Assembly (NCBI RefSeq): GCF_019891395.1
Contig: NZ_CP078143.1
Location: 3,299,001 to 3,363,000, forward strand
Length of the DNA: 64,000 nt
Origin: Nitratireductor kimnyeongensis
GTDB lineage: Bacteria > Pseudomonadota > Alphaproteobacteria > Rhizobiales > Rhizobiaceae
Direction of reading: 5' to 3'
The first letter of the stretch is position 1; every line of letters starts with the position of its first letter. The notes under the pieces were generated by a model that was given only the letters and a program-made list of their open reading frames with translations, had not been told where the DNA came from and ran no database searches. Both the position numbers and the translations under genes were made by a program. Shown one piece after another: positions 62,032-64,000 of the stretch.

Positions 62032-64000
62032 ATGACTGATACCCCCAAGACCGCTGGCGGCACTGCCTATCCCGTATTGCCCCTGCGCGATATTGTGGTG
62101 TTCCCGCATATGATCGTTCCGCTGTTCGTGGGCCGTGACAAGTCGATCAAGGCGCTTGAAGAGGTGATGGGCGCCGAGCGTCAGATTCTGCTGGCAACGC
62201 AGATGAACGCCGCGGATGATGACCCGGAACCGAGCGGCATTTACGATGTCGGTACGCTTGCCAATGTACTGCAGCTCCTCAAATTGCCCGACGGCACGGT
62301 TAAGGTGCTGGTCGAGGGCACATCGCGCGCGCGCATCTCGCAGTTCACCGAGCGCGAGGAGTTCCACGAGGCGACCGCCGATCTGCTTCCCGAGCCGGAA
62401 GAAGACCAGGTGGAGATCGAGGCGTTGGCACGCTCGGTCGTTTCCGATTTTGAGAATTACGTAAAGCTCAACAAGAAAATTTCTCCAGAAGTGGTGGGCG
62501 CTGCGACCCAGATCGAGGATTACTCGAAGCTGGCCGATACGGTTGCCTCTCATTTGGCGATCAAGATTCCCGAGAAGCAGGAAATGCTGGCGACACTCTC
62601 CGTGCGCGAGCGGCTTGAGAAGGCCATGGGCTTCATGGAAGCCGAGATTTCCGTGCTTCAGGTGGAAAAGCGGATCCGTTCGCGCGTCAAGCGCCAGATG
62701 GAGAAGACCCAGCGCGAATACTACCTGAATGAGCAGATGAAGGCCATTCAGAAGGAACTCGGCGAGGGCGAGGACGGTCGCAACGAGGCCGCCGAACTTG
62801 AAGAGCGCATCAACAAGACCAAGCTTTCCAAGGAAGCGCGCGAAAAGGCCGATGCTGAGCTGAAGAAGCTCAAGACCATGTCGCCCATGTCGGCCGAGGC
62901 TACGGTTGTCCGCAACTATCTCGACTGGCTGTTGTCCATACCCTGGAAGAAGCCGAGCAAGATCAAGAACGATCTCGATTTCGCCGAAAACGTGCTCGAC
63001 ACGGATCATTTCGGCCTCGACAAGGTCAAAGAGCGGATCGTCGAATATCTGGCCGTTCAGAGCCGTCAGAAGAAGCTGAAGGGCCCGATCCTCTGCCTCG
63101 TCGGACCACCCGGCGTGGGCAAGACCTCGCTCGCCAAGTCCATCGCCAAAGCCACGGGACGCGAATATGTCCGCATGGCGCTCGGCGGCGTGCGCGACGA
63201 AGCTGAGATTCGAGGCCATCGCCGCACCTATATCGGTTCGATGCCCGGCAAGGTTGTCCAGTCGATGAAGAAGGCGAAGAAGTCCAATCCGCTTTTCCTG
63301 CTCGACGAGATCGACAAGATGGGCATGGATTTCCGCGGCGATCCGTCATCGGCTCTGCTTGAGGTTCTCGACCCCGAGCAGAACGCGACCTTCATGGACC
63401 ACTATCTCGAGGTGGAATACGACCTGTCGAGCGTGATGTTCGTCACCACGGCCAACACGCTCAACATCCCGCCGGCACTGATGGATCGCATGGAGATCAT
63501 CCGCATTGCCGGTTACACCGAGGATGAGAAGGTGGAGATCGCCAAGCGGCACCTCCTGCCGAAGGCCGTGCGCGAGCATGCGCTGGAAGAGCACGAGTTC
63601 TCCGTGACCGATGGCGCGCTCCAGCAGATCATTCGCACCTACACGCGTGAGGCGGGTGTCCGTAACCTTGAGCGTGAGCTGATGAAGCTTGCCCGCAAGG
63701 CGGTGACGGAGATCCTGCGAAACGCCAAGAAAGATGGCGGCAAGGACAAGGTCGAAGTGACCGAAGACAATCTGTCTGACTATCTGGGCGTCCAGCGTTA
63801 TCGCTTCGGGCAGGCCGAAGGCGAGGACCAGGTGGGTGTCGTGACGGGTCTTGCCTGGACGGAAGTCGGTGGCGAGCTTCTCACCATCGAAGGCGTCATG
63901 ATGCCCGGAAAGGGCAAGATGACCGTTACCGGCAATCTGCGCGATGTGATGAAGGAATCGATCTCCGCTGCGGCGTCCTACGTCCGCTCCCGCGCTGTCG
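62032..64000 (+). CDS. lon: Lon protease, 3'-truncated by window edge
   Basis: About 656 residues of an ATP-dependent serine protease of usually about 800. The N-terminal substrate-binding domain starts [21 protein letters not shown] coiled-coil region follows ([20 protein letters not shown]), then the AAA+ module with Walker [15 protein letters not shown] and Walker [13 protein letters not shown]. The frame runs into the proteolytic domain ([20 protein letters not shown]), but the catalytic Ser-Lys lies beyond the window. The ATG at 62032 has AAGG upstream. Lon degrades misfolded and regulatory proteins. Confidence 0.97.
   Translation, partial: MTDTPKTAGGTAYPVLPLRDIVVFPHMIVPLFVGRDKSIKALEEVMGAERQILLATQMNAADDDPEPSGIYDVGTLANVLQLLKLPDGTVKVLVEGTSRARISQFTEREEFHEATADLLPEPEEDQVEIEALARSVVSDFENYVKLNKKISPEVVGAATQIEDYSKLADTVASHLAIKIPEKQEMLATLSVRERLEKAMGFMEAEISVLQVEKRIRSRVKRQMEKTQREYYLNEQMKAIQKELGEGEDGRNEAAELEERINKTKLSKEAREKADAELKKLKTMSPMSAEATVVRNYLDWLLSIPWKKPSKIKNDLDFAENVLDTDHFGLDKVKERIVEYLAVQSRQKKLKGPILCLVGPPGVGKTSLAKSIAKATGREYVRMALGGVRDEAEIRGHRRTYIGSMPGKVVQSMKKAKKSNPLFLLDEIDKMGMDFRGDPSSALLEVLDPEQNATFMDHYLEVEYDLSSVMFVTTANTLNIPPALMDRMEIIRIAGYTEDEKVEIAKRHLLPKAVREHALEEHEFSVTDGALQQIIRTYTREAGVRNLERELMKLARKAVTEILRNAKKDGGKDKVEVTEDNLSDYLGVQRYRFGQAEGEDQVGVVTGLAWTEVGGELLTIEGVMMPGKGKMTVTGNLRDVMKESISAAASYVRSRAV

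Overview
The window is ordinary chromosomal DNA of a high-GC alphaproteobacterium, most likely of the order Hyphomicrobiales (Rhizobiales), in or near the Phyllobacteriaceae. This rests on gene order and content: ppk-ppx, rnd, aspS, parC, hemB, an LdtR/LdtP pair, glyA-nrdR-ribDEH-nusB, hppA, bamE, DUF177-plsX-fabH-ihfA-merR, rplM-rpsI, metY and clpP-clpX-lon. The family-level placement is inference. No prophage, insertion sequence, CRISPR array or plasmid function was seen. The first gene (ppk) lacks its 5' end and the last (lon) lacks its 3' end because of the window edges.

Layout: 1-5.7 kb holds polyphosphate metabolism, RNase D and an MFS carrier. 5.9-16.2 kb holds aspS, an unrecognised exported protein, an alpha/beta hydrolase, parC, a beta-lactamase-fold hydrolase and tex, with a rhizobial-type intergenic inverted repeat before tex. 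16.2-22.2 kb, all on the minus strand, holds a DMT carrier, bpt, an SLC13 permease, two RDD membrane proteins and a hemB whose metal site is aspartate-rich. 22.3-31.9 kb, on the plus strand, holds a 3-hydroxyisobutyryl-CoA hydrolase-like gene, a small membrane protein, ldtR-ldtP, glyA, nrdR, riboflavin synthesis, nusB and an MFS carrier. 32-39.6 kb holds hppA, bamE, a cytochrome bc1 chaperone, the DUF177-plsX-fabH-ihfA-merR run and tRNA-Pro(GGG).

39.9-48.8 kb is the most accessory-like part. It holds an exported protein of unknown function and a compact exopolysaccharide locus: polymerase, initiating glycosyl-phosphate transferase, one GT4, a short export lipoprotein, a Wzc-like co-polymerase with a kinase-like domain that has lost its ATP-binding residues, and a GNAT-fold protein. 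No flippase is visible in the window. 48.9-55.2 kb returns to core genes: ctaA, argC, speB, rpsI-rplM, a thioesterase and an ECHDC3-like hydratase.

55.2-59.5 kb holds two paralogous small secreted proteins with the same four-cysteine pattern, a CoA-binding protein and metY. It also holds a decayed pair: an Lrp/AsnC regulator gene with an in-frame stop and a 3' frameshift, and a divergent LysE-type exporter gene reduced to its two ends. The window closes with the protease genes clpP, clpX and lon.

No clear candidate for a wholly new multi-gene system was found. The best leads are the four-cysteine pair, the kinase-dead co-polymerase in the small exopolysaccharide locus, and the decayed Lrp-LysE module.
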